NCBI GenBank assembly: GCA_036429605.1
Contig: JAVFKD010000016.1
Span: forward strand, 2,170,001 to 2,234,000
Length of the DNA: 64,000 nucleotides
Direction of reading: 5' to 3'
Source: Cladobotryum mycophilum
Taxonomy: Eukaryota > Ascomycota > Sordariomycetes > Hypocreales > Hypocreaceae
Made by a program: the position numbers and the translations under genes. How positions within the stretch are numbered: the stretch's first letter is position 1; the number at the start of each line of letters is the position of its first letter. The notes under the pieces were generated by a model. That model was not told the origin of the DNA and searched no databases. It saw only the letters and a program-made list of their open reading frames with translations. Positions 1 through 11,546 of the stretch are shown here, one piece after another.

Positions 1-1072
1 ATGGCCCTCGCTCCCTACCTGATAGGGCACACGCCCCCTAATACAATCCCCTAAGGGATCCCCCAAGCGCTGGAGGGTTGGGAAACTTGGGAACCTCCCT
101 TGGCGCCAACGACTGGGCTGCTGCCATAGAGTTCATGACGTCGCCTCCCCCCCTCCCGAAACCCACTGCCGACAACTCTATTGCGGCTGTCACACACAAC
201 CTGGAACAAGGAGACAGCCACTAACGTAAAGAACGAGAAGAGAAGCAAGGGGAGAGGGAGAGACGAGAAGGAGACAATGCAAGCAAGGGAAATTGTGGGT
301 AAATGATGGGAAATAGTAGAAAGCAAGGAATGTTTATAGGAAGCAGGCAAGTAAGAAGCCATTCGAATCTCCCATCAAACCTGTCAAGTACAAGTAAGAG
401 GGGTCTCGTCAGCGATTTTATTTGTACTTGTAATTCTTGGGCGCCAAAAAGAATACCTTGCAATACCTACTACCTAGGTATGGATTTCACCTCCACCGAC
501 TTGCATGGTAACGAATGGTCAGGAGTCGTTATTAGTCGACGCATTCACCCCCCCCCGCTCCCGCTCTCGCTCTCGCTCTCTGTTTTATCATCTTTGCCAG
601 TCACCTGTTTTTGTGTCACAGGGTTATTGCTGATCGACGGGAGCCACTCGAGGTTAAATCAACGTTTAATTTGCTAATCGCCCATAAAGATGTAACCGTA
701 TGAGGTAGTCTTGCGTCTCAAGTAACGTAATCATCAACCATATTATTTCAATCATTTGAAGAGCAGCCGTTGCCAAACATGGGGTTAGTCTGTTTATATG
801 CACATGTCCTTGCAAAAAGGGTCAGCGTCTTGTGATAGGCGTAGGCTCTATTCAAGCACTTTGACTTGACTCATCAACTTTGTGTGATACAGAGTCTGTT
901 CGTCTTCACCCAGGGCTGGTAGTCGATTTTGTGTACAGTAGCTACACACATATCATCGTCTAGAATAGCACATATTATACAATCATGTTGCAGCTGTCAT
1001 ACACATGCCACCGGCGCATACATATCGCATCGTATCATCCCGCATCATCCTTTTTTTATTGGGTTGTCCCGT
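1..1072. other. Intergenic, left edge
   Basis: No gene is supported. Open frames here are short, overlap on both strands and resemble nothing I recognise. A CT-rich tract lies at about 548-590. The right end is the 3' flank of the uL2m gene on the minus strand. Confidence 0.6.
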
Positions 1073-2327
1073 TTACTCCTTTGATGACCTCTTGTCTCTC
1101 CGCTTGCCATGATTTCGTGGTCGAGGCGTCACTACCCACTTGTTGATGTTGTGTGTGCGTCGGGTCTTGTAACCACTCTTGGTCTGTTGTTATTGTTAGT
1201 TTCGGAATATTCGCATGTGTAAGTCAATGCTATAACTTACAGGTCTGCCCCAGGGGGTGACTGGGTGTCGGTTACCCTTGGACTTTCCTCGACCACCACC
1301 ATGAGGATGGTCAACTATGACATGGATTAGCATCGGTTTCAACGGAATGCACTCTTTAGTATCGTTTACCTTTATTCATGGCTACACCACGAACTGTGGG
1401 TCGGATGTTCAACCAACGGCTTCGTCCAGCCTTACCAAGTTGGCGGTAGTGATGGTGAATGTTGCTTGCAACACCGATCGTTGCACATGCATCTTTGCTT
1501 ACTCGTCGAACCTCACCACTCTGTAGCCGGACCTCGACGTATTTCCCAGTCATAATCTTGGTGCCATCATCTTTTGTTTCCTCGTTCTTGTTCACCACAA
1601 CGGCCGATGTACCTGCACTTCGGCAAAAGACGGCTCCCCTGCTTGCTGATGAGCCTACACAAAACACCGTGGTTCCCACAGGGATCATGTGCATTGGCAG
1701 ACAGTTTCCACGGAAAGCAGTCTTGGCGGCAAGAATACCGGGATCGATAACGCCTCCCATACTGTCCAGAAGATCCTGCGGGATACCGGGACGGTAGCTG
1801 TGAACAACGTCACCGGCTCTTAACCCCTCGGCAGCAATGATGTAAGACTTTCTTCCTGTGGCCTTTTCCGTAACAAGGGCGATATGGGCACTACGGCCGG
1901 GATCGTACTCAATTCGGTCCACCAGATGAGGTCCGGGACGTCGTCTCTCAAAATCAACGGTTCGTATCCTTCGCTTCGCACCTCCGCCACGATGTCTCAC
2001 AGTAATTCTCCCATGCACATTTCGACCACCTTTTCCTTGGCCCTTTTTGGGAATCGTCAGAGGGAGAAATGGTCGGCCTTTCCACAGATGGTCATTAATA
2101 GGACGTCTCAGATGTCGCACACCGGGTGTTCGGGGTTTATAGGTGCGTAGAATGACGGATTGCGCTGTTGGTTTGCTGATACTGGCAAGTACATCGCTAT
2201 TGATTCCACCTTCTTCGGACTTTCTAGATTTCTTGGTGGCGTAGGTTCGTAGAGAGAGTTGGCTAAAGGCGGAGAGCAACTGATAGCTCTTGCGAGCTGC
2301 TGACAGCTGCTGTCGTGGTTGGAGCAT
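1073..2327 (-). CDS. RML2: Mitochondrial large-subunit ribosomal protein uL2m
   Basis: Mitochondrial homologue of bacterial ribosomal protein L2, which binds 23S-type rRNA near the peptidyl-transferase centre. I read three exons on the minus strand: 2327-1370, 1314-1241 and 1183-1073, giving 380 residues. Introns of 55 and 57 nt have GT-AG ends. The first 35 or so residues are rich in Arg, Ser and Gln with no acidic residues, as in a mitochondrial presequence. The body has the L2 signatures [12 protein letters not shown] and, across the first splice junction, [16 protein letters not shown], the conserved loop with the functional His. Exon 3 supplies the usual TKSGYKTR basic tail. The first Met of the open frame was used as start. 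It is divergent from the cyclin gene across 1.8 kb. The family assignment is very secure; the exact start is an inference. Confidence 0.93.
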
Positions 2328-2659
2328 CTTTGGTCCCTATCAAGTTGAGAGACTTTGGAATTGCACAATGCGCTTCGGAATCGAGGAGGGGAATATTCGG
2401 CAGGGGATCGTCTTCGTTCAACAACCAGCAATTGACCCAAGAGCAAAATCGTAAACCAACTCTTTTCAATATCCACCAATAATTTTGTTTTCTAATTGCC
2501 CTCGACAGCAATTCTGACTGCTAGCTGCAGTGCTGTCGTCCTTGATTCGGCCACCAGCACTCTCGTCGTCGCTCGTCGTCAACCCACTTTCTTCTTGTCT
2601 GGTTGTGTGAAATTTCATCGGAATTGTGGAAAACATTTAACCGATAGCCACAGGTATCC

Positions 2660-2675
2660 AGGTACCTAGGTACCT
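2660..2675. repeat. Perfect palindrome of the TACCTAGGTA type
   Basis: AGGTACCTAGGTACCT equals its own reverse complement. Related TACCTA/TAGGTA words recur in other intergenic parts of this window, for example 11529-11546. Confidence 0.8.
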
Positions 2676-3940
2676 ATAGGTAGCAGCTATAGAGAGAGTG
2701 GACGCCACACAAACGTCAGGTTGAAGATAATTGAGCCACATATTATCTAAGCTCCCCCCCCTTAAGCCCTTTCCGTCACTGTTGCAGCCACACGGTAGCC
2801 GCGTATCTGGGGGGACTGCTGAGGCTTGACTGATCGCGATTAGCCACTTGGCTTGTGCTCCCGCGCGACTGAGCTTACCCTTCGCGTACAGCCAATCAAG
2901 TAACCGTTGCCCCGCGGTTGCCAGTGTTGACGCCGGTTTTGAACAGGCGGTACGTACCCCGGCCGGTAAGGAGCCACCAAACGTCGCGTTCTGAGTCGTC
3001 AGTTTCATGGACGCATCGCCTCCACTCGTCGCCAGCCCACGCTTTTTCCAGTGGTTACCGTAGACGTACAAAGTACAACCCAGCATCAGGATCCAAGCTC
3101 CAACGGTGCTTCAAAACCTTCACTCACCATTCTCTTTCTTCTCTTCTTTATTCCTGCAACATTCAGATCCATCCTATTACGAACCCATCGAGTCGATTCG
3201 GGAATCAAAACAAAACAAACGGTTCAGCCGCCCTGCAACCGCACACACTCTCTTTTTTTGCACCGGCTACAACCCAAAAAAAAGCCCTTTATTTCTTGGA
3301 GCCTTCCCTCTCTCTTAGCGGCGCAGTTATTCCACGCATCGATCAAACCTTCACCACGCACACACACACACATACACTACTTTTACTACTACACACACCG
3401 CTGCCCTGAGGAGCAAGCAATGCTTTTAATCTGAATTTTATTTTATTTTTCTGGCATCGCAACCAACAAACCTTCAAACTCCCCCCCCCCCCCCGCTATT
3501 CTATTCGCTAGGATAGACTGAAATTGCGATACAATTTACGGGGGTTTGCATCGGTGCCTTTGTTCGTTCTTTTTCGGAGCCTACGCCTTCCTTGACCTGG
3601 CAACCAAAAACCCGCGAGCCGCGCTCAGAGGTTTCAAGGTACGTACCCCCGTCTCAGTCCGCGCTAGGCCCACTCCACGCTCCCTTGTTTCTGCTCCGCT
3701 CCCTCAAAACACTTCCATCACCCTCACGACACACATCTTCTTTGACATAAACATCTCGCATCTGCCCTGTTTCTCAGCCTGCATCCGCTCTCTACATTCT
3801 CCTTTACCCTCTATAATATCACATTGCATCTGGGCAGTACATTCTAATACCCATTAGCCCTGTCATCGGTTGTATATCTCCCGCAACAACATTCCAACTG
3901 CGACCTTGTCGTGCTCATTTGAACCGCTCCGGATATAGAG

Positions 3941-4082
3941 GTAAGCAATCTCAATTCCTCAATGAGGTTGATTGTTGTCCCTCCAAGGAGACCAACAAGA
4001 AACTCAATCTCGTCGACGATACCTTATCCACCCAAAAGTCGCGACCGTAGCAACGCGTCATAGACTAACTCAAACGAAATAG
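3941..4082 (+). other. Probable intron in the cyclin B 5' UTR
   Basis: A donor GTAAGC at 3941 is followed by a branch-like ACTAAC at about 4064-4069 and an acceptor AG at 4081-4082, just before the start codon at 4140. The spacing and branch site match the coding introns of this window. The inference is from splice signals only; cDNA would settle it. It contains ACGCGT at 4053-4058. Confidence 0.55.
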
Positions 4083-4139
4083 CAATATACTGTGAACCTT
4101 ATTCCACTTCCTCATTAGCCTCAGCTCACATCATTCATC

Positions 4140-5741
4140 ATGCCTCCTGTGAGTACTGCAAATCCATGACCTGAATCTCACCGTCAGGAAATGTGACCAA
4201 ACTGACGCGATATGCAGGGGCGTCCCGCTGTTCGTTCCCGTCTCGTCTCCAACGAGAATGATGAGAATAGTGCCACCACGCGTATGACCAGAGCCAAGGC
4301 CGCCGCCCTGAGTGCCGACGACGTCGCTGTGCCTTCCAAGGGCGCTTTACAATCGAAGAAGACTGCAGTTAGCACTACCACAGCTGGATCAAGAAGACGT
4401 GCCGCTTTGGGCGATGTCAGCAACCTGAACAAAGGCGAGGGTGCTGAAGGAAAGAAGGCTGCTACGGGCAAGAGTTTGGCCAAGACGGGTGGCGTGACAA
4501 AGCCCCCACGAACCAACAACCGTGTACCCGCGCCAAAGGAGTCGAAGAAAGCCGATCCGCCAAAGAAATCAGGAGCCGGTGCGATTACTGCTTCTCAAAA
4601 GAGAAAGGAGCCTTCAGCGCCCGTGAAAGAAGAAGAGGTTGCCGTCGCAGAGACTGAACCCATCGTAAAGCGACATCGCCCTGAGCATGTGGATGATACA
4701 AAAACTGACGGCACCAAGTCAGCTCCGGCCAAGAGCGAGCTGTCTTCGAAGGATGCCGACTTTCTGGTTCACGTCAAGGATCTTGATAGCGAAGATTTGG
4801 ACGATCCTCTGATGGTTGCTGAATACGCCACCGAAATTTTTGAATATCTCCGGGATCTCGAGGTTCAGTCCATCCCGAACCCAGAGTACATGTCCCATCA
4901 AGATGACCTTGAGTGGAAGACGAGAGGTATTCTCATCGACTGGCTCATCGAGGTGCATACTCGATTCCATCTTCTTCCCGAGACCTTATTCTTGGCCGTC
5001 AACGTCATCGATCGATTCTTGTCAGAAAAGGTTGTCCAGCTTGATCGTCTTCAGCTGGTTGGCATCACTGCCATGTTCATCGCTTCCAAATATGAGGAGG
5101 TCCTGTCCCCTCACGTCGAGAACTTCAAAAAGATTGCCGACGACGGCTTCAGCGAGACTGAGATCCTGAGCGCAGAGCGATTCATTCTTAGCACACTCAG
5201 CTATGATCTTAGCTATCCCAACCCTATGAATTTCCTTCGCCGGGTCTCGAAGGCGGACAACTATGACATCCAGTCTCGTACCATTGGCAAGTACCTGACA
5301 GAGATCAGCCTTTTGGACCATCGCTTTATGGCATACAGACCAAGCCACACTGCCGCCGCTGCCATGTACTTGGCTAGACTCATGCTTGACCGTGGTGAAT
5401 GGGTAAGTCAATCTGATTCTGGGTGTGTACGTCAATTATTCTAACAACATCTCAACAGGACGAGACTCTCACATACTATGCTGGATATTCTGAAGAGGAA
5501 GTCGAGCCGGTTGTCCATTTGATGGTCGATTATCTTGCGCGTCCCATTATTCATGAGGCATTCTTCAAGAAGTACGCCAGCAAGAAGTTTCTCAAGGGTA
5601 TGTTTTCCCGCCGCATAGCACTCAATTTCCACAAGCTAATACATTTTTACAGCGTCTATCCTCGCTCGTCAGTGGGCCAAGAAGAATGCCCCATTATTCG
5701 GTATTGAGGATCTCGAACTTTCTCTTGACCAACTCTCATGA
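4140..5741 (+). CDS. nimE: G2/mitotic B-type cyclin
   Basis: Regulatory subunit of the mitotic CDK (Cdc2/NimX), needed for G2/M. Exons 4140-4148, 4218-5402, 5459-5597 and 5653-5741 encode 473 residues; the first exon carries only Met-Pro-Pro. A destruction box RAALGDVSN (about residues 64-72) would direct APC/C ubiquitination and sits in a basic, disordered N-terminus. The cyclin N box follows at about 205-335, with RGILIDWLIEVH near 239-250 and KYEEVLSP. A cyclin C box with NPMNFLRR, YDIQSR and FFKKYASKKFLK runs to the end. Length and domain order fit fungal NimE/Cdc13-type cyclins rather than G1 cyclins. It is divergent from uL2m and followed in tandem by THO3. The family is certain; the symbol is by analogy with Aspergillus. 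Confidence 0.95.
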
Positions 5742-7469
5742 AGTTGACGATGACCGATGCCATCGTATTTCCTCGACACGTCTTTAGTTATGACGACTTA
5801 TTCGAATATCAGGATACGAGCATCTGCGGTTGGATTGTATTCATGGCCTAGCCGTTTTAACGAACAATAACACAACGACCTTATAATTCGTCGCCACCCT
5901 GGTGACTGCATATGGCAGTAGCTCAGCTTCTGCATGGTTAATCGCGATTGGAGGCATTGAGTCGAGGCATTATTTACCTGGACTGGATTAACATTCTCAC
6001 TGTTTGATATCTGGCAGCTCACGCCTGCAATTGTCTGGTTTAAATATTTTCTGCATGGAATCCCGCTATCCGTTTGATACACGGCGCTTGGAGTCATGGG
6101 CAATGGAAGGAATGGTATTTGGTTCGCCAGTCTTTGGAGTTGGCTGCTGTGGTAGCCTGGTAGAGCACGTCCAGAGATGAATGGGGGACGACTAATCTGG
6201 GACTAAGACTACGTATTGAAGCTGCGCTTCGATCTATTGAGCTACTACAAAAGTCTCGTGGTCCGTACCTTTAGAGAAGTCCAACGTCTACCTCCCACGC
6301 ATATTGGTGTGCAGGCTCGAGGGCCGTGATAGAAAAGTGTACATATATTCATGATTGGCTTATGGTTGAAATTGCGAAGCAGAAATGAGAATTGAATTGC
6401 ATGCGTCTCGCAGTTCTCATGTTCCTTTCCGCATGATTGTAATGTTGACCCAGCATTCACTTAGTATTTCCTTTGTTACCATAACAAATCTCATTGCCCA
6501 TGGTGATGACAAGAAGTCGTTCGAATAGTGAGCCAAAGATACTTTTATTTCTAGAGACTAAATTATTGCAAACGGCTTGTTGTCATACACACAAAGGTGC
6601 AAAAATAGTATGGCAGACAAACAAACAAATGGAATGTAGCAACCACAGGGTCCAGGTCGGAGTTTTGAGAGACAAAGACAAAGATGAGGATACTTTAGTT
6701 TATGTTTACATGTCCAAGTGTTTGTTTTCTTTTTTCTTTTTTTCCCTCTACAACTCCGCTGTGGAAACCCTTCTCACCCTGTTTGTATTTTTCTTTCATC
6801 TACAGATCTCATCGAGACTCTTGACCATATCCTACCTACATTCGCTATAGGGTGGTAGTTGTGAGCTATTGGAATTCGTCCCTCGGGCAACGGATGGTTG
6901 CATGAACTACATCCTGCAGCTATTCGAGACGATTTAGCTGCATTTGGAACAAAACATGTCAATATTATTATTTCATTGGGACGGTCTGAAAAACGGGTCT
7001 TGTTTTGATGATGTGTGTAAACAAAAAAATATATTCCGCATACAGAAAAGGTCATGAGGGATGGTCGCAGATGGAGTGACCGCCCTTTAGAGGAACAGGG
7101 TAGGCAAGTCGCGCTGGATGTTCGAAAGTTTCGGTGTAAGAAGACTGGAGCATGATAGCGCCACAATGCCACTAGCCACCAGCCACACTTTGGTGGGAAA
7201 AAAATGCCCCGTCACTGTCCTTTCTTGTCACCTAGGCGCGCCGCGTTACTTGCTAGGCGGTTGATGAGTAGTACTTAGGGGATATTCTTCGACGAGACAC
7301 AGCATGCCGGTTTTCCCTGCCATGATGAATTGATTGCCCTGTCCCCACCAATCAGAACGCAGCATTATCACTAGAGTTGCTTGAGTAGCGCTCTGTTTGA
7401 GGAGATTTGAATCTGAATAGCGGAACAAGAGTCTAATCGTCTGCTCTCAGGTGTGAGATAACCAGCATC
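5742..7469. other. Intergenic, cyclin B to THO3
   Basis: 3' flank of the cyclin gene and 5' flank of THO3. Only short AT-rich open frames without recognisable content. No RNA gene or repeat stands out. Confidence 0.6.
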
Positions 7470-8906
7470 ATGGCGCCGATATTGAGACCCAGGGTGAGTC
7501 TCTCGAAAGAGAGGTTCCCTGGATACTTTGGTGGATTGAGAAGTCAGCCCTATACGGACCCGAACGCTTCAAGAGCAGCCGGCCCTCTCAAGTATGTTCA
7601 CCAGTTATGCCCCCCCCTTTGACGTGCTGTCACTTATCTTGTCGAGAAGGAATGAATAAGGACTGACTAGAGGGCCGAACAGTTTGAGATCTATTGCCTG
7701 GAACCCCCCGGAACACTCATAGCTACCGGGTCCGCTGATAAGACGTTGCGCGTTTGTGAGTATTGCCTCTCAACCAAGTGAATAACAAGTTACACCGGGG
7801 GCTAACTTGAACACAACAAAGGGAATCCGGAGAAGCCAAATGTCAAATTTTCAACTGAGCTCAAGGGCCACGTGGCTGGAATTGAGAAGGTGGCCTTTAA
7901 TCCTACCAAGGATGCGGAGCTTTGCAGCTTGAGTAGTGATGGCGTGGTGAGGTTCTGGGATGTGAGAACCAAGGCGTGCTTTAATGAGGTTACCGGTCTG
8001 GGGGATGCCATGACGCTTGTTTGGGCTCCGGATGGGCAAAGCCTTCTCGTTGGTAACAGGGTAATGCGTCTTCTTCTCTCTCTCTCTCTCTCTCTCTAAT
8101 AAGCGCTCTTCAAGTCTAACATCTACTATAGTCGGATAATATCTTTGTGCTATCCCCTACGCAGCCTACGCCGCTCGCTTCTCACCAGCAACCGACGCAG
8201 ACAAACCAGATTGCCTTTTGCTGGAGCGGAAAGAGGATATTCGTCACCACTTCCGAGGGCCGGATCCGGATACTCTCCTATCCCGAATTCGAACCGGTCC
8301 TGCACCTGGAGCACGGGGATGAGAAGAAGGAGTTTACTCTAAAGGGCCACACCTCATCCTGTTTGAGCGCGGAGCTCCAACCCCTGGGGAGGTATCTGGC
8401 AACAGGAGGTGCGGATTCGATCATTGCGCTGTGGGACACAACGGATTGGCTGTGCCAGAGGACCATTACTAGGATGACTGGACCGGTGAGGAGCATAAGT
8501 AAGTTCACTCTTTTTTATTTATTATTATTCTTCTTATTATTATTATTAATTTTTTTTTGCGCGCAATTTGGCTGCCATGCTTCTGGTTTTAGTTACACAA
8601 GGCTAATAGCTAATTTACTTCTTCTCCCAAGGCTTTACGTTTGATGGCAGCTATGTCGTTGGCGGAAGTGACGAAGGTAAGACAAGCTTCCTTCACGGTT
8701 GGGTTGCATCTGACTGCATGCTGACTATATACAACTTTTCAGGCAACGGACTGGAGGTTACACACGTCGAGACAGGAGAACACGTCCACACGTTCAAGAC
8801 GGCCGGAGCGTGTCCTGTAGTAGCTTGGGCACCGACCCGGTACTGCCTAGCCTACAGCGATCTTGGTGTGCTGCGAATTGTGGGGGTTGATCTGGATAGA
8901 AAGTAA
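7470..8906 (+). CDS. tex1: THO complex subunit 3 (TEX1-like WD40 protein), frame broken once
   Basis: WD40 subunit of the THO part of TREX, a nuclear complex that couples transcription elongation to mRNP packaging and export. Six exons are read: 7470-7591, 7671-7755, 7822-8060, 8132-8498, 8632-8676 and 8743-8906, each with GT-AG ends. The WD propeller is clear: LRSIAWNP, GTLIATGSADKTLRVW, FWDVRTKAC, ILSYPEFEPV, GRYLATGGADSIIALWD and VVAWAPTRYCLAYSDLG closely follow THOC3/Tho3. In exon 2 the reading frame changes by one base at the C6 run 7704-7709: before it the frame encodes AWNP, after it GTLIATG. One more C would restore about 340 residues. Exon phases confirm a missing base, because exons 1 plus 2 total 207 nt where the splice phase into exon 3 needs 208. 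A consensus error is likelier than real loss. The product call is strong; the present sequence taken literally would truncate early. Confidence 0.9.
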
Positions 8907-9787
8907 AGATGACGGTCTAGGGGGAAAAAAAGGGGGACAGGGGTTCTCCAAAGACCCCGTTTCGGGAACAAGCGAAGGTCAAGCGACTACCTGCTATGCG
9001 CTGTGTATGTGTGGGCGATGCTATTTTATGGGAACCCCCATCTTTGTTCGAAAATGAAAGGGGGAGGGTTAGTTTGCCAAAATGGTCGACGATCTTGGGT
9101 GTGTTGTTATTGCCGTTATCGGGGAATGGAGTCGGCGACTTTCATTTCTCTGTACCATGCTGAGTCCTATTCCTACGCAATTTAAGAGAGTAAGCATGAT
9201 ATTGGATCTGACGGATGAAGTGTTATGGGGTATGCTGGTGAGACGATGCGAGTCTTGGGATTGGAGTCAGTTGCCAGGGTTGGTGGGTTGACATCTGTAT
9301 CAAGTAGGTATGGGCTGTGCATGTAGGTACTTGGTAGATCAGCTAGCCAACTTATCCACAACGACGACACGTGGAAATAGATATCGATGGGCCATGTTAT
9401 GTGGTACGGATAACCGGGGCCAGATGATGCAGGTTCCATTGTAGTGGCTGAAATCTTGGATGAGGCGTCATCACACATGGTTCCCAGGCCATGCCAGGGG
9501 GTGGAGGTGGAGAGGGGGAAGGGGGAGGGAGGAGAGGAGAGGGGAGTATGGTAATAGCAGGTATGTGCAGGTAATGTTCTCTTGTCTCGGATATCATTAA
9601 TATGAACCGGGAAGTTTTTTTGGTTTGTTTTGTGTTTTGCTGGGAACGGACTTTATCGAACGGGTTTGGAGTATTATGCAAGCGTTAGGTCAGCAAGGCC
9701 ATGGGGCGGTTTAGATGCAGGGCATATGCATGTTTCTGTTTCTAAATCAAGGGCACGGCATATGCGGTTGACTAACTAGAAACTAGG

Positions 9788-9832
9788 GTGTGTGGTGTGT
9801 GTGTATGTGTGTGAGTGTGTGTTGCAACTGAA
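9788..9832. repeat. TG dinucleotide repeat, interrupted
   Basis: Runs of TG broken by single substitutions, in intergenic DNA downstream of THO3. Confidence 0.85.
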
Positions 9833-10120
9833 CTGATACAAGTAAGTAATAGTAGAAGTGGGCAAAAAACGACGGAGAAGATGGTTGCAAAGCATGGACC
9901 AGGCAGGGCTAGCGACCCGAAAAAACAGCTGATTGAATGGCGTGGGAAGATGCCGTTCCGCGCCATGAATTTGAAGTTGTTCGAGTGGCAGACCAAAAAA
10001 AAAAAAAAACGCCCCCCTCGCAGCCAAGGTAAAGAATAGGAATAGTTGGGAAGAGGGGGGACGCGTCACTGTGGATTGCATTGAACGGCAACGGAAGACG
10101 GTTAGTAGTAGATCATAAGT

Positions 10121-10150
10121 AGAAGAAGAAGAAGAAGATGATGATGATGA
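10121..10150. repeat. GAA then GAT trinucleotide repeat
   Basis: A GAA run passes directly into a GAT run. It is intergenic. Confidence 0.85.
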
Positions 10151-11528
10151 GGCAGTGGCAGTGGCAGATATGGATGGGATCCATGGGGATGGGTTGGGAT
10201 GGAATTGTAAGACCCAGAGATCAGGTAACTTTTAGGGCTGAGTGGGGACGGGACAAGAGGCAGGAGGAGAGAAGAGGCGTGTCGCTGCTTGTTGGGTTGT
10301 GGTGGTGTGAGTGTTTATGCCACATGGGCATCGAGAGCAATCAAGCACAGATAGGAAGGTGTTTGAGTAGGTACAGGTAGGTCAATATCTGACGGCAGAA
10401 GCGGCTGATACGCAGAATATGGATGTAAACAGGACGCCCGGGCAAACAGATCCAAAGGGGGAACGAACACGCCCATTAGGGCCGATGTATTGGATACATG
10501 ACTTTTTTATTATTTTTATTTATTTGTTTTCTTATTTTTCATCTCTTTAACAAGAAAAAGATCCATATTATCAAAGACATGAAATAAAAAAGGGTTTCTT
10601 TCTATATGCATGTTTTACTTGGTACGTCAAGTACCGTGCAGTAGCAGTGCATGTACGTACATGTACCCAATACCTGGTACGGAGCACGCACGATTCCTTT
10701 TTCCATGGAAAACTTCAAGGTTCCTATCAATCAGGTGTCAATGGTTGGCGCGCATCATCGTCAGGCTTGTTTGATATCCATTCGTTTTCTTTTTCTTTTC
10801 TTTCTCTCGCCCTTGCTCTTCTTCGAGCAATCAGAGTGGCTGCTTCGTACAAAAGTAAGCAGACTAAAGCAGTTTTCGCTTCTTTTCAACACAAGTCATC
10901 CTTAGTCATTCTTCTTCTTCGTCTTCTTCTCCGCCTCCGCCGCCCCCCGGCCGACAGATTCCGAATGCAGTAGGTCATCTCTTATTTCTTCTTTAGGGAG
11001 TACCGGCAGTGTGAATCATTCCACGTGTTGTAATCGTTGTTTAGGTAGGTCTGTGCATGGACCCTCATGGCATCATTGGATGTCTTTGATTCTCAAACTT
11101 TTTTCTTCTCCAAAGATCCCCCTAATACAAGTGAAAAACTGCGTGCGTCCTATGGAGATGAGCAAAACAAAAAAACAAAAAAAAACAAAAAAAATCCATC
11201 TCCGCTACCATGTCCCCTCTTTCCTTCCCCCCATGTCCAGGTACTTCTCGGTTACGTGGCTCATGGAAAGGCCTCCCGCTAGAAACCCTTGCATCGAATT
11301 CGGTCACCAGCCAATGGGAGTATTAGAACAGGGAGCGGAAGCGCAGGCTCAGACACGCTTGGTTTTTTCTTTTTTGTGTATTTGGAATAATGTAACCTCA
11401 CGATCGCAAACTGTTGCACATTGAAGATAAAGCTTGTTTTTTTTGTTTTTTTTGAGGTCAGCCCCATAAGGTACCTGCGCCTGCGCCAGAGCCTGACCTT
11501 GACCCTTTGATGAATCATTACACCTGCA

Positions 11529-11546
11529 TACCTACCTAGGTAGGTA
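11529..11546. repeat. 18-bp perfect palindrome of TAGGTA words
   Basis: TACCTACCTAGGTAGGTA is its own reverse complement and lies in a longer TAGG/TACC-rich patch that runs to about 11575. Confidence 0.8.

Larger units (their letters stand above)
2328..4139. other. Divergent promoter region between uL2m and cyclin B
   Basis: It holds the 5' flanks of both genes and no supported gene. A 16-bp perfect palindrome AGGTACCTAGGTACCT lies at 2660-2675, CA repeats at about 3357-3380, and a C14 run at 3481-3494. CT-rich DNA from about 3120 to 3900 is typical of fungal leaders and probably belongs to the cyclin transcript. Confidence 0.55.

Noticed and set aside
7470..8906. THO3 as a true pseudogene
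   Set aside because: Only one indel, at a homopolymer, with all splice sites and all other codons intact; an error is the simpler explanation.
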